A DNA stretch of 64,000 nucleotides from Acidobacteriota bacterium (GTDB lineage: Bacteria > Acidobacteriota > Blastocatellia > RBC074): contig JAFDVL010000038.1 in assembly GCA_018268995.1 (NCBI GenBank), positions 1 through 64,000 of the forward strand. Direction: 5' to 3'. Positions 52,990 to 62,791 of this stretch are shown here, piece by piece; the stretch's first letter is position 1, and each line of letters begins with the position of its first letter. Both the position numbers and the translations under genes were made by a program. A model generated the notes under the pieces. The model was not told the DNA's origin and did no database searches. It was given only the letters and a program-made list of their open reading frames with translations.

Positions 52990-53386
52990 CAGTTTTTCTT
53001 TCAAAGATGGCTAAGGCGTAGGCCTTACCGTGAGGAGATGGGGGGCACGTTTAGGATAGTTCTTTTTGTCTGAGAAAACTTTCTACGGCGTCAAGCCAAG
53101 TTTTCCCTTCTTACTTAATCTCGCAAGATAATCGTAAAAACAACTATGCACAAAGGCACCAAGCGGGCATATCTTACTAAAAATTCACCAACATGCAATA
53201 AAATTATCACGCGCTTGAAATAGACTAACGATTTTCAAATCAATCTATTACAAAGATTTGCTGGAAGTTAACTCTCAGTTAAATCAGGATTGCGGGGTGT
53301 TAAGAAAGGGACGGTGGAAAACTTGTGGAAAAATCTACAGAGCAAGAATTGGCCAAAAGTCTTAGGCAAGGGGAACAATCACGGCT
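52990..53386. other. 397-bp intergenic region with no recognised gene
   Basis: AT-rich sequence upstream of the PEP-CTERM gene. It probably holds that gene's promoter. A weak inverted repeat (TAAGGCGTAGGCCTTA) lies near 53010-53025. I see no coding frame or RNA gene. Confidence 0.4.
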
Positions 53387-53932
53387 TTATTGCTTTCGCT
53401 CAGAGTCCTGAACCAAGCAGCTCTCAACCATTTCGCGCACTTTTGCACCTTCAAAGCGCCCCCGGATAAGGTCAACAACTTCAATTTTTAGTTGATTGCT
53501 TCGCTGATAAAAACCGGCCTGATAAGGAAAATAATAAAGCGCGATCTGCTTACCCGTAATGCGCAGGTCAGCAATCTGAAAGAAACCTTGTTGATATACG
53601 CTACGCTGTACTTTTTCCTGCAAGCGCATAAAAGCCTCGTCTTCACTCAACCTCATAGGTCCAAACTGAGGAGTTTCCACTTCCAGAAAATCCTCATCCG
53701 TGGGCGCAGAATCAAAGCGATACAAATCCAGATTGCCTGTTACAGCATCAATCGCCAAAAACTGCGTTGCGTCACGCTTTCCATTTTGAACCCGCACGCG
53801 AAACAAGTGATAGGGGAAATAAAAACTTGTATCGAACAAAAAACGGCCCAGTCTGAACTGCCGCCAACGGTTCGTAAACAGTTTGCGAACTTCGTCATCC
53901 GTGATTTGAGGAGCTAAACATTGCAGTTTCAT
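53387..53932 (-). CDS. Hypothetical protein coupled to the symporter gene
   Basis: 181 residues from the ATG at 53932, which begins two bases before the symporter stop ends (TGAAATG arrangement); an in-frame ATG at 53941 is an alternative. No signal peptide or membrane segment. Visible sequence features are FDTSFYFPYHLFRVRVQNGK, FLAIDAVTGNLDLYRF and KQIALYYFPYQAGFYQRSN, a beta-rich pattern. I do not recognise the family. Tight coupling suggests a role with the transporter, perhaps as an accessory or sensor subunit. Confidence 0.7.
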   Translation of the reverse strand: MKLQCLAPQITDDEVRKLFTNRWRQFRLGRFLFDTSFYFPYHLFRVRVQNGKRDATQFLAIDAVTGNLDLYRFDSAPTDEDFLEVETPQFGPMRLSEDEAFMRLQEKVQRSVYQQGFFQIADLRITGKQIALYYFPYQAGFYQRSNQLKIEVVDLIRGRFEGAKVREMVESCLVQDSERKQ

Positions 53933-53933
53933 T

Positions 53934-55613
53934 TCACGCAAAATAAATCCAGAGCGAAATTATCGTGATGATTAACACAATAGCAAAAGCCGATGGCAGC
54001 CATTTTTGCGTGGCGGTTTCAGCTTCCAGTGGTGCAGCCAGAATGCTTTGACTTTCAACTTCACCCAGCCAAACTTTTTCTGCCACTGTCTGGAAGGTTA
54101 AGCCAGCAACTTTCTGCGGCGCAGGAGCAGGCGTCAGTAAACTAACACCAATCAAAATCACCACACACACAGCAAAGATTAGAACCGCAAAATGCAGAAA
54201 ATTCATCCCCACAAACCAACCTAAAAAGCCAGTCAGCGCTTCTCCGGCAAAATAAACTTCTAAGATGAAACGCAAAGCCCCCAAAACAAACCCGACTAAT
54301 AAAGATGTGAGCGCCCCCTGCGCGTTGATGCGCTTCCAGCAAATTCCCAGCAGGAAAACGACGGCGATGGGCGGAGAGATATAGGCTTGTACGCTTTGCA
54401 AATACACCCAGAGTTGTCCACTGATACGCCCCATAAAAGGAATCCAGGCGAGGCTCAGTAAAACCATAATCACGGTTGCGATGCGACCAAAATTCACCAG
54501 TTGGTTCTCGCTTGCCTGAGGCTTGAATCGCTTATAAAAATCCATCGTAAAAATGGTCGCACTGGAGTTAAAAACGGATGCCTTACTTGCCATCAACGCC
54601 GCCAACATGGCAGCGACCATCACGCCTTGCAAACCTGCGGGCATTAATCGCACAACCAGCAGGGGAAACGCCGCATTAGAATCCTCCGCCATTTCCTGCG
54701 GATAAAGCGCGCGCGCAATCATTCCGGGAACAATCAGCATAAAAACGGGCAGGACTTTCAGGAATCCGGCCATCACAGTTCCGGCCTTCGCGTGCGCAAT
54801 GTTCTTCGCGGCAAGCACTCGTTGGACGATGACTTGATCCGTACACCAATACCAAATTCCAAGGAGAGGCGCGCCGAAGAAAATTCCGGTCCAGGGGAAA
54901 TCTTTGTGTGTCGAAGGTTTCATCATATGAAAGAAATCAGCCGGAACTTTTGCTTGCAGCGCTTCCCAGCCGCCGACTTGATTGAGGCCAATAAACATCA
55001 GAATTAACGCGCCAACGACTAGAATTAATGTCTGAATCACTTCGGTGTAAATCACGGCAGCCAAGCCTCCGGCAATGGTGTAAACCCCCGTTGCCAGCAA
55101 CAGCGCAATCGAGCTTTCCACCATTCCCCAACCCAGAACAGCCTTGAGCACAATGGCACCAGCAAAAATCGAAACCGCAATTTTGGTAAAGATGTATGCA
55201 ATCAATGAAATGCTTGCCAGATAAGTGCGGCATGCGCTGCTGTAACGGCGCTCCAAAAACTCCGGCATGGTGTAAACGTTCGAGCGCAAATAAAATGGTA
55301 CGAATACCCAGCCCAGAATCAGGACAATCATTGAGGCAAGCCACTCAAAATGCCCAGCCGCCATGCCGGTTGCCGCGCCGCTCCCTGCCAAGCCAATAAA
55401 ATGCTCACTGCCAATGTTCGAGGAAAACAGGGACGCGCCAATCGCCCACCAGGCAACATCGCGCCCCGCTAAAAAGTAATCGGTTGAGGTGCGTTCCTTG
55501 CGCGAAAAATACCAACCAATCGCGAAAATAATAATGAAGTACAGCGCCAACACGACATAATCAATCGTGACCAGTCGTGCTGTTCCTGTTTGCAACAACA
55601 AGGTTGGAATCAT
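53934..55613 (-). CDS. Sodium/solute symporter (SSS family, SglT-like)
   Basis: 559 residues with about 14 membrane segments. SSS signatures are present: STDYFLAGRDVAWWAIGASL, FSSNIGSEHFIGLAGSGAAT near the N-terminus, and GGLAAVIYTEVIQTLILVVG in the middle. The GSEHFIGLAGSGA block is close to sugar symporters of the SglT type. It probably imports a sugar or related solute with Na+ across the inner membrane. The downstream unknown gene is translationally coupled. Confidence 0.93.
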   Translation of the reverse strand: MIPTLLLQTGTARLVTIDYVVLALYFIIIFAIGWYFSRKERTSTDYFLAGRDVAWWAIGASLFSSNIGSEHFIGLAGSGAATGMAAGHFEWLASMIVLILGWVFVPFYLRSNVYTMPEFLERRYSSACRTYLASISLIAYIFTKIAVSIFAGAIVLKAVLGWGMVESSIALLLATGVYTIAGGLAAVIYTEVIQTLILVVGALILMFIGLNQVGGWEALQAKVPADFFHMMKPSTHKDFPWTGIFFGAPLLGIWYWCTDQVIVQRVLAAKNIAHAKAGTVMAGFLKVLPVFMLIVPGMIARALYPQEMAEDSNAAFPLLVVRLMPAGLQGVMVAAMLAALMASKASVFNSSATIFTMDFYKRFKPQASENQLVNFGRIATVIMVLLSLAWIPFMGRISGQLWVYLQSVQAYISPPIAVVFLLGICWKRINAQGALTSLLVGFVLGALRFILEVYFAGEALTGFLGWFVGMNFLHFAVLIFAVCVVILIGVSLLTPAPAPQKVAGLTFQTVAEKVWLGEVESQSILAAPLEAETATQKWLPSAFAIVLIITIISLWIYFA

Positions 55614-55762
55614 AAAGGCTTGCTCGGTTTTCGTTTCAGTTGATGGTAGGTGGAGTTACCGCTTGCCCACGTAAAGAGGCCGCCATCATAGCGTCCGTCT
55701 CTGCCGAACTGCAAATGGTGTGAGGTAAGTATGGCATTAGACTGCGAGGGCAATGCAACTTA

Positions 55763-56185
55763 TCAGTCAGATTGAAATATTGATGAAGGTGCTTTGAATT
55801 GCTTATCCCACCCGTCCCACGGTACGTCGGTTGCGCCGATAGCATATTGTACGACCTGCCAAACGCCTTTCCGTTTTTGCAGCAACGCGCAGAACCAATC
55901 ATCAAAAACACCGTCTTTGATCGCCTGCTGATACGGCGTTTTGCGGTAATCAATTGGTTTGCCGTCAGGTTGTTGCGGCACGCCGCGCAGGAAAGCCCAG
56001 TCCCCCTGCACCTTGAAATGATCCACTTTGAATTTGACGCTCTGTCGTAGTTCTTTCTCCACGGGTTTTCGTAGTGAGTCCAAAATCGCTTTGCGCACAG
56101 GATCAGTCAGCGCAGGCGTGTGCGCCTGGGCGAAGGCGCAGGTGCTGAGCATCAATAATCCATATATCATCCAGACAAATTTCAT
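55763..56185 (-). CDS. Secreted hypothetical protein
   Basis: 140 residues from the ATG at 56185, chosen because GAGGAGAAG precedes it and the sequence begins a signal peptide (MKFVWMIYGLLMLSTCAFAQ). The mature part contains DPVRKAILDSLRKPVEKELR, FKVQGDWAFLRGVPQQPDG and FCALLQKRKGVWQVVQYAIG, ending with a WDGWDKQF motif. The pattern resembles NTF2/SnoaL-like small periplasmic proteins, but I cannot assign it. It is transcribed away from the tRNA-Ser gene. Confidence 0.75.
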   Translation of the reverse strand: MKFVWMIYGLLMLSTCAFAQAHTPALTDPVRKAILDSLRKPVEKELRQSVKFKVDHFKVQGDWAFLRGVPQQPDGKPIDYRKTPYQQAIKDGVFDDWFCALLQKRKGVWQVVQYAIGATDVPWDGWDKQFKAPSSIFQSD

Positions 56186-56249
56186 GGCTCTTCTCCTCGT
56201 CGCGATTATGCCCCCGCAACAACAAAGAAGAAAAGCCACAGAATGCGCC

Positions 56250-56277
56250 TTGACAGACAAGTCTTGTCGAATATACT
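56250..56277 (+). promoter_or_regulatory. Sigma-70-like promoter of tRNA-Ser
   Basis: A consensus minus-35 box TTGACA (56250-56255) and a minus-10 box TATACT (56272-56277) are separated by 16 nt. The tRNA begins 14 nt after the minus-10 box. Confidence 0.8.
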
Positions 56278-56291
56278 TATGCCCGCCGTGC

Positions 56292-56384
<93 letters not shown>

Positions 56385-56430
56385 TTTTCATTTCTACCAG
56401 CAATCAAGAATTTACTGTGAGGATTCAAAT

Positions 56431-56481
56431 AGGCAAAGGCTCAAAGGGCTAGCGTTGTTACGCTTCTTTGCGTCTTTGCCT
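56431..56481. repeat. Imperfect inverted repeat upstream of lpxD
   Basis: AGGCAAAGGCTCAAAG (56431-56446) on the left is imperfectly complementary to CTTTGCGTCTTTGCCT (56466-56481) on the right. The right part, with its CTTTGCGTCTTTGC run continuing to 56497, looks like a short-period repeat seen around many environmental bacterial genes. The lpxD start follows 50 bp later. Confidence 0.6.
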
Positions 56482-56532
56482 CTTCGCGCCTTTGCGGTAA
56501 AACCGCCCGCGCAGTGTATACTGTTCCGCGTC

Positions 56533-57573
56533 ATGAAACTTTCCGAACTCGCACAACAAACTGGCGCGACGATTGAAAACGGTAATGCTGACACTGACAT
56601 CGTCGGAGCCGCTGGATTAGCCGAAGCTGAAGCTGGACACGTCACTTTTCTCTCGAATCCACGCTATACTCCACAAGTCAAAGAGACGCGCGCCTCAGCG
56701 ATTTACCTATCGCAGGATGCGCCCATAGAGCGTACCGACATCGCCGTGTTGCGCACGAAAGACCCGTATTTGGCCTACACGCGCGCGTTGCGATTGTTTC
56801 ACCCTGAACCAGCAGTAAAGCCATTGATTCATCCGTCAGCAGTGATTGATCCTACAGCACAAGTCGCATCAGACGCACATATCGGTGCGTGTGCGGTGAT
56901 CGGCGCACATTGCGTGATCGAAAGCCAGGTCACGATTCATCCTAACGTCACCGTCTACGATCACGTGCGCATCGGCGCGCAATCGGTGATTCATTCCGGC
57001 GTGGCGTTGCGAGCCTTTGCTGAAGTCGGACAGCGCGTCATTCTTCACAACAATGTGGTCGTCGGCTCTGATGGATTCGGCTTTGCCAAGGCCGAAGACA
57101 AAAGCTGGCTCAAGATTCCGCAAACCGGACGCGTTGTGATCGAAGACGATGTCGAAATCGGCGCGGGCACAACGATTGATTGTGCTTCGGTCGGCGAAAC
57201 GCGCATCAAACGCGGCGTCAAAATTGATAACCTTGTACAGATTGGGCATTCCTGCACAATTGACGAGGATTCCCTGCTCTGTGCGCAGGTTGGATTGGCG
57301 GGCAGTTCGCATATCGGCAAGCGCGTAATCCTGGCCGGACAAGTTGGCGTCGCAGGCCATTTACACATTGGCGATGACGTCGTGTTGACGGCGAAAAGCG
57401 CAACGAGTCATGACATCCCGCCCGGCAAAATCATTTCGGGGATTCCGGGCTTTGATAATAAAGACTGGTTGCGTTCGACAGCAGCTTATCGTCGTTTAGG
57501 GGAGATGGCACGGACGGTCCGTGAGTTGGAAAAAAAGCTTGCCGCACTTGAAACAACTGCAACGCAGAAATAA
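56533..57573 (+). CDS. lpxD: UDP-3-O-acylglucosamine N-acyltransferase
   Basis: 346 residues from the ATG at 56533; the frame upstream is repeat sequence and not coding. LpxD N-terminal domain (MKLSELAQQTGATIENGNAD, GHVTFLSNPRY) is followed by hexapeptide repeats of the left-handed beta-helix (NVTVYDHVRIGAQSVIHSGV, VVGSDGFGFAKAEDKSWLKI, VEIGAGTTIDCASVGETRIK). The catalytic histidine lies in VKIDNLVQIGHSC. It transfers a 3-hydroxyacyl chain in lipid A synthesis. It stands apart from other lpx genes here. Confidence 0.96.
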   Translation: MKLSELAQQTGATIENGNADTDIVGAAGLAEAEAGHVTFLSNPRYTPQVKETRASAIYLSQDAPIERTDIAVLRTKDPYLAYTRALRLFHPEPAVKPLIHPSAVIDPTAQVASDAHIGACAVIGAHCVIESQVTIHPNVTVYDHVRIGAQSVIHSGVALRAFAEVGQRVILHNNVVVGSDGFGFAKAEDKSWLKIPQTGRVVIEDDVEIGAGTTIDCASVGETRIKRGVKIDNLVQIGHSCTIDEDSLLCAQVGLAGSSHIGKRVILAGQVGVAGHLHIGDDVVLTAKSATSHDIPPGKIISGIPGFDNKDWLRSTAAYRRLGEMARTVRELEKKLAALETTATQK

Positions 57574-57726
57574 AGGGGAAAACTGTGTGCTTGACAGTGT
57601 CTGTGTAAAACTTTAGATTCAGTTCTTCAACAATCTGTATGTGGCGATTTATGGCGACTTGCTCCACTGACAAAACTGCTAAAAGGCCGGTTGCCTCCAC
57701 GTGATTGACGTGCGAGGCATTTTTCA

Positions 57727-57794
57727 TGTGCGACAGGCAGATTGCCTATTGCCAAACACTCAGAATCATCAACAGGCAGGCTGCCTGTTGTACA
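57727..57794. repeat. REP-like bipartite palindromic element, copy 2
   Basis: Related to the element at 41406-41480. Left end TGTGCGACAGGCAG (57727-57740) and right end CTGCCTGTTGTACA (57781-57794) are largely complementary, and the internal stems are CAGGCAGATTGCCT and CAACAGGCAGGCTGCCTGTTG. It ends 7 bp before the start of the next gene. Confidence 0.8.
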
Positions 57795-57801
57795 TTTCTT
57801 T

Positions 57802-59658
57802 ATGAGCAACTTTCGTGATTTCCTGCAAGAAGACCGCGTTCGCGTATTTGATGGCGCGATGGGGACGATGATTTATCACAAGGGCGTGTACATCAATCGT
57901 TCGTATGACGAATTGAATTTGTCTAGCCCGGAGTTAATTACCGACATTCACCGCGAATATCTAAAAGCCGGAGCTGAAATCATCGAGACCAACACGTTCG
58001 GAGCGTCACGCCTGAAACTCGCACAACAAGGTCTGGATGATCGCTTGGCTGAAATCAACGTTGCAGCCGCCAAGCTGGCGCGCAAGGCCATTGATTCTGG
58101 GGCACGACACGATGCGTTTATTGCAGGCGCAATTTCTCCGCTCGGCGTGCGAATTGAACCCTATGGTCCGACATCAGTCGAAGAAGCAAAAGAAATTTTC
58201 CGCGAACAAGCACTGGCCTTGCTCGAAGGCGGAGTAGATTGCTTCGTCTTAGAAACGTTTCACGACCTGGCCGAAATTGAACAGGCCATCAAAGCTATCC
58301 GCGAAATTGCTGACGTTCCGATTTTCGCGCAAATGACGATCAACGATCAGTTGCTGACAGCCTACGGAACCCCACTGGAAGTCATCACCACAAGACTTGA
58401 TAAGCTGCTCGACACCGAAGGCATGGATGTATTGGGATTGAATTGCTCCGTCGGGCCAAATGCGATTCTGGCGGCGATTGAAAAGATTCGCCCGCTCACG
58501 ACGCGTCGCTTGTCGGCACAACCCAATGCAGGCAATCCGCGCGATGTGCATGGACGCCAGATGTACATGGCCTCGCCAGAGTACATGGCAAAATTCTCCA
58601 AACGGCTCATCAATTCCGGCACAAAATTCGTTGGCGGTTGCTGCGGCACTACGCCCGATCACATCAAGCTGATCGTAGATGCGGTACGTGCTTTAAGCCC
58701 TGGACGCCGCACTGTCAGCCCGATCACAGTTGAAGAAAAAGCCGCTCAGGTCGAACCTGTCCCGCTTGCGGAACGTTCTAAACTCGCCCACAAAGTCGCC
58801 AATAACCAATTCATCACGACCGTCGAAATCGTCCCGCCCAAAGGCATTGATCCGGCGAAAATGTTGGAAGGCGTGCGGATGCTGAAAGAAGCGGGCGTTG
58901 ATGCCATCAATGTTCCCGATGGCCCGCGCGCGCAAACGCGGATGGGGGCGCTCGCTGTTTCCTTGTTGATCGAACAGCAAGTAGGGATGGAGGCCGTCAC
59001 ACATTATTGCTGTCGTGATCGCAATCTGCTTGGCATGCTGTCAGATCTGCTCGGCGCGGCGGCGTTGGGCTTGCGCAATTTCCTGATCATCACGGGTGAC
59101 CCGCCGAAGATGGGGCCGTACCCAGACGCCACTGCGGTGTTTGATATTGACTCAATTGGCTTGACGAATCTGGTAAATCGCCTGAACCACGGGCTTGATC
59201 CCGGCGGCAATCCGATTGGCAAGCCGACCTCGTTTTTCATCGGCGTTGGCGTGAATCCCGGCGCACTTGATCTGGATCACGAAATCCGCCGCTTTGAATG
59301 GAAGGTCGAAGCCGGAGCCGAATACGCCATCACGCAGCCCGTCTTTGATGTGAAGCAATTGAAGCATTTCCTCAAACGCATCGAACATTGCCGCATTCCA
59401 ATCGTGCCCGGTATCTGGCCGCTGACGAGTTATCGCAATGCCGAATTCCTCAACAACGAAGTCCCTGGCGTAGACGTGCCGCCAGAAATCCTGGAGCGCA
59501 TGCGCAAATGCGAGGATGGTGCAACAGCCTTAAAAGAAGGCGTCAAAATTGCACAGGAGATGCTTGAAGAAGTACGACCTTATGTGCAGGGCGTGCAGGT
59601 CTCTGCCCCCTTTGGCAAGATTCCTCACGCGCTGGAAGTTTTTGAAGTGCTGAAATAA
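57802..59658 (+). CDS. Bifunctional homocysteine S-methyltransferase / methylenetetrahydrofolate reductase
   Basis: 618 residues from the ATG at 57802. Residues about 10-310 are a homocysteine S-methyltransferase domain (VFDGAMGTMIYHKGVYINRS, EIIETNTFGASRLKL) with the zinc cysteines in LGLNCSVGPN and GGCCGTTPDHIK. Residues about 345-610 are a MTHFR domain (TTVEIVPPKGIDPAKMLEGV, CRDRNLLGMLSDLLGAAALG, ITGDPPKMGPYPDA, ITQPVFDVKQLKHFL, VPGIWPLTSYRNAEFLNNEV). The fusion resembles Bacillus YitJ. It links folate-bound one-carbon units to methionine synthesis. No ribosome site is obvious because a palindromic repeat ends just before the start. Confidence 0.93.
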   Translation: MSNFRDFLQEDRVRVFDGAMGTMIYHKGVYINRSYDELNLSSPELITDIHREYLKAGAEIIETNTFGASRLKLAQQGLDDRLAEINVAAAKLARKAIDSGARHDAFIAGAISPLGVRIEPYGPTSVEEAKEIFREQALALLEGGVDCFVLETFHDLAEIEQAIKAIREIADVPIFAQMTINDQLLTAYGTPLEVITTRLDKLLDTEGMDVLGLNCSVGPNAILAAIEKIRPLTTRRLSAQPNAGNPRDVHGRQMYMASPEYMAKFSKRLINSGTKFVGGCCGTTPDHIKLIVDAVRALSPGRRTVSPITVEEKAAQVEPVPLAERSKLAHKVANNQFITTVEIVPPKGIDPAKMLEGVRMLKEAGVDAINVPDGPRAQTRMGALAVSLLIEQQVGMEAVTHYCCRDRNLLGMLSDLLGAAALGLRNFLIITGDPPKMGPYPDATAVFDIDSIGLTNLVNRLNHGLDPGGNPIGKPTSFFIGVGVNPGALDLDHEIRRFEWKVEAGAEYAITQPVFDVKQLKHFLKRIEHCRIPIVPGIWPLTSYRNAEFLNNEVPGVDVPPEILERMRKCEDGATALKEGVKIAQEMLEEVRPYVQGVQVSAPFGKIPHALEVFEVLK

Positions 59659-59665
59659 TGCTGAA

Positions 59666-61015
59666 CTAAAATTTCGTCCGAATCCAGTAGGCCATCAGGC
59701 AGGCGATAATAATTGTGCAAATCCACAAGGCGATTGTCACCAGCTTCGATGGCCTTAATTCTTTCGGAATGTAGCGATGATGAAGGAAAAGCGCGCCAAT
59801 GCCAATGATAGGCAACATCAATGATTGGGCAATGCCTCCGGCCAGCACCATTTTGACGGGTGCCTGAAAGAAGAAATACAAACACACGGGAATAATCAGC
59901 GAGACAACGATATAGCCATTGCGAAACTTCACGCGCGTGGCGTAATCATCATTTTTGAAAGCTCCGGTTAAGCGGATCATATCGGCAAAGACCCGCGAAT
60001 TTGCGGCAGTCGCGGCGAAAATAGTCCCGTACAACGTGGCAATCGCGCCCGCATAAAACAACCACACCGCCCAGTCGCCAAACGTTTGGGTATAGATATT
60101 CGACAACGTGGTGATCATTTTGGTTTCGTTGTTCCCCGGCACCATGCCCATTCCGTGCAACACGCCCGCACCAAGCAAAAAGAATGCAATCGTCGCCACC
60201 GTGTAAATCAACATCGAAGCCAGAATGTCCACGTGCATCACCTTTACCCAACCGCGCGCACGCGCCGTCCAGGCGGGTGATCCATCATATTTTCCGGCAA
60301 AACGGGCATAGCCTTTTTCGACGCACCAGTACGGATACATAAACAATTCCGAAGCCCCAACGCCAACGATGCCAAACACGGCGACCGCTTGTGAAAAGCC
60401 CTCTGCCGGCATTTTGAATTTCAGCCCTTCGGCGGCGGCTGTCCATGAAAAATATTGCGGCATGCGGGTCAACAATAATGCCGACAACAAGGTCAGCATG
60501 GTGAAAAGTGCGACCTTGATCACCGCGATGCCTTCAATGCGTTCATAGCCTCCACCCAACAACAAAAACAACGTCAGGACCATCAAAATCACCACCCACA
60601 TCGGCACCGAGATCGCAGGAATCAACAGGTTCATCACCTGTGCGACGCCACCAAACATTGCGCCCAGTTGCATCAGCGTAATCATCGTCATGATAAACCA
60701 CGCAATGACAACCCAGTTGAGTTTGAAGCGTGGCCCCGGCACGCGATTGAGCCCGGCCAGTCCGGTTTCGCCGCTGGCAATCGTGAATCGGCCCAATTCC
60801 GCCTGAATCGCTGGTTTGATAAAGCAACTCAACAGAATGATCCACAAACCGACATAGCCGATTTGCGCGCCCAGATTTGTCGTGGCAATCAATTCACCGG
60901 AGCCAACAATAGACGCCGCCAGGATCATGCCCGGCCCAATGCGCTTCAGTGCCCCCGCAAAGGTTGGAGGCGGTGGTTCAATGTCTTCAGGGAGTAGTTG
61001 ATATGGATCTTTCAT
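59666..61015 (-). CDS. NRAMP-like transporter with substituted metal-binding motifs
   Basis: 449 residues, about 11-12 membrane segments. The N-terminal GPGMILAASIVGSGELIATT aligns with NRAMP segment 1, but the DPGN metal motif is GSGE here. In segment 6 the usual MPHN is replaced within GVGASELFMYPYWCVEKGYA. NRAMP relatives lacking these motifs do not move Mn2+/Fe2+ in the usual way; transport of another ion such as Mg2+ or of an organic solute is possible. It converges with the homocysteine methyltransferase gene. Confidence 0.85.
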   Translation of the reverse strand: MKDPYQLLPEDIEPPPPTFAGALKRIGPGMILAASIVGSGELIATTNLGAQIGYVGLWIILLSCFIKPAIQAELGRFTIASGETGLAGLNRVPGPRFKLNWVVIAWFIMTMITLMQLGAMFGGVAQVMNLLIPAISVPMWVVILMVLTLFLLLGGGYERIEGIAVIKVALFTMLTLLSALLLTRMPQYFSWTAAAEGLKFKMPAEGFSQAVAVFGIVGVGASELFMYPYWCVEKGYARFAGKYDGSPAWTARARGWVKVMHVDILASMLIYTVATIAFFLLGAGVLHGMGMVPGNNETKMITTLSNIYTQTFGDWAVWLFYAGAIATLYGTIFAATAANSRVFADMIRLTGAFKNDDYATRVKFRNGYIVVSLIIPVCLYFFFQAPVKMVLAGGIAQSLMLPIIGIGALFLHHRYIPKELRPSKLVTIALWICTIIIACLMAYWIRTKF

Positions 61016-61033
61016 AGGTGCAGTTATGGATAA

Positions 61034-61834
61034 TTAAAGTTGTTCTTCAAAAAACAGTAATGTATCCCGCACGTGTTCGCGCCAATAATCCCAATTATGT
61101 TCACCGGCAAACTCGAAGTAATGATGCGGAATGTTGAGTGTAGTCAATTCTGAGTGAAGTTGACGATTTGCTTCTATCAGCAAATCATTTTTTCCGCAAT
61201 CAAATCGCAGCGCAGGCAGAGATTCTTTGTTTTGTTGAAGCCAATAAACAAGGCTCAATTCGTCCTCGCTATTGCAGTCCGTGTAACAATCCAATGGCTC
61301 TTCGACAAAATTTTTGAGTTGCGAATAATGCGTGATGGCCGAATGTGCAGAAATGCCCGCAAAGCGTGAGGCGTACTTTGCGCCGAGCCGCAGCGCGCCA
61401 AATCCGCCCATTGAAAGCCCGCCGATGAACAATGATGATTGAGGGCGTAAGGCCGGAATATTTTCGGTCACGCAACCAACCACATCGTCAATAATCCATC
61501 GGTCATAATCTGCAACTTCGTGCTTCACATAGCCGCTGCCATCGCCCCACAATCCATCCGAAGGCATCGCAATCACCAGCGGACGCAGCAGGTTTTGTTC
61601 GATCATTTGCATCGCAATCCGATGTACGCCGCCCATCATCGCCCATGACCAGTGGCTGCCATACACGCCGTGCAACAACAACACCAGCGCGGGATTCTGT
61701 GATGCTTCGATTTGTGGTGGAACGAAGAGCGAAACGTCGCCGCGCCCCTTCAGCGCCGGACTTTTAAAGGTCAGAAAGCGCAAGTGATCGTGCTCGAATT
61801 GCGGTTCAGAAATTCTAATTGTGCGATAAGGCAT
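61034..61834 (-). CDS. Esterase-family alpha/beta hydrolase (EstD / FGH-like)
   Basis: 266 residues from the ATG at 61834. Core blocks are NPALVLLLHGVYGSHWSW (oxyanion region), SSLFIGGLSMGGFGALRLGA (nucleophile serine in GLSMGG), FDCGKNDLLIEANRQLHSEL (aspartate) and EFAGEHNWDYWREHVRDTLL (histidine). This is the layout of esterases related to S-formylglutathione hydrolase and of mycolyl/feruloyl-type esterases. No signal peptide is evident, so it is probably cytoplasmic. It lies between the NRAMP-like and PhyH genes on the same strand. Confidence 0.9.
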   Translation of the reverse strand: MPYRTIRISEPQFEHDHLRFLTFKSPALKGRGDVSLFVPPQIEASQNPALVLLLHGVYGSHWSWAMMGGVHRIAMQMIEQNLLRPLVIAMPSDGLWGDGSGYVKHEVADYDRWIIDDVVGCVTENIPALRPQSSLFIGGLSMGGFGALRLGAKYASRFAGISAHSAITHYSQLKNFVEEPLDCYTDCNSEDELSLVYWLQQNKESLPALRFDCGKNDLLIEANRQLHSELTTLNIPHHYFEFAGEHNWDYWREHVRDTLLFFEEQL

Positions 61835-61905
61835 AGATTGCAAAAACTGAAAAGATAAAGGCCCACTGATCCAATCTCAAGCCGAGACAGATGCCACAAA
61901 ATTAT

Positions 61906-62784
61906 TCAGATAGCGGCTGGATCAAACAGCAAAGGAAAAAATTGCCCGCCCATCGGCTCACCAGCAGGAATCACTGGCACTCCTTCGAGTAATGGCTCAT
62001 TTGCAGCCGAACGCACGCCGTCACGAAAGACATTGATGACTGTCGCGCGGCGTTGACGCGCTGTTGCATTGGCGTACGACCCGTGAATCAGGCGCGGATG
62101 ATGAAAGGAGCATTGGCCTTTTTTCAGTTCAACGGCGACGGGCTGAAAAGCAGCTTTTTGTTCTGCGCTCAGAACTGATTGGATCGCATCCATATCGCCC
62201 GCCAGACCTGTGATCGGCAAATCCGGCCAGCGATGCGATCCCGGAATATATTGCAAACAGCCGTTGTCTCGACTTGCGTCATCCAATCCAACCCAACACG
62301 TCAAATGCGCCAGGGGCTGTGTGCGCGTCCAATAGGAATAATCCTGATGCCACGCCACGCCACCACCGTGATAAGCGGGTTTGCAAAATAATTGATCGTG
62401 CCAGAAACGCACTGCGCCGCCGAGCAATTGCGACGCTGCCATCACAAATTGTGGATGCCAGAGCAGATCGTGAAAGCCCGGCGTAATGCGCCATGCCCCT
62501 AGTGCGTGAAATAAAACCTTCGCCGGATCAGCGGATTCGTTCGAGTGAAATTCGTAGAACAAATGATGCTGCGGGTGCTGCGGATCAACTAATTCGCCGA
62601 GTTCCTGACGCAAGGTTTCGACTTGCGCATCATTCAGCAATTGAATGCCAGCGAGGTAGCCGCGCTGATGAAAAAATTCGATTTGCGCCTCGCTCAGACG
62701 AAATTGCGCCCACGCTTCTTTTGTTTGCGGGGCCGCCAAAAAATCGCTGATCGGTACGTGATAGTTCGATAAATCTTCGTGCAT
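61906..62784 (-). CDS. Phytanoyl-CoA dioxygenase (PhyH) family oxygenase
   Basis: 292 residues from the ATG at 62784, 7 bp after the upstream gene's stop; a longer frame to 62811 would overlap that gene. Fe(II)/2-oxoglutarate ligands are visible: [20 protein letters not shown] (HxD), and [20 protein letters not shown] (distal histidine and the arginine for 2-oxoglutarate). The block [16 protein letters not shown] is typical of PhyH. It hydroxylates an unknown substrate. It is the last gene of a four-gene overlapping operon. Confidence 0.92.
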   Translation of the reverse strand: MHEDLSNYHVPISDFLAAPQTKEAWAQFRLSEAQIEFFHQRGYLAGIQLLNDAQVETLRQELGELVDPQHPQHHLFYEFHSNESADPAKVLFHALGAWRITPGFHDLLWHPQFVMAASQLLGGAVRFWHDQLFCKPAYHGGGVAWHQDYSYWTRTQPLAHLTCWVGLDDASRDNGCLQYIPGSHRWPDLPITGLAGDMDAIQSVLSAEQKAAFQPVAVELKKGQCSFHHPRLIHGSYANATARQRRATVINVFRDGVRSAANEPLLEGVPVIPAGEPMGGQFFPLLFDPAAI

Positions 62785-62791
62785 GGCAGAT

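Noticed and set aside
55636..55953. 105-codon minus-strand frame downstream of the small secreted protein
   Set aside because: It overlaps the end of the better supported gene at 55763-56185 in another frame and has no motif.
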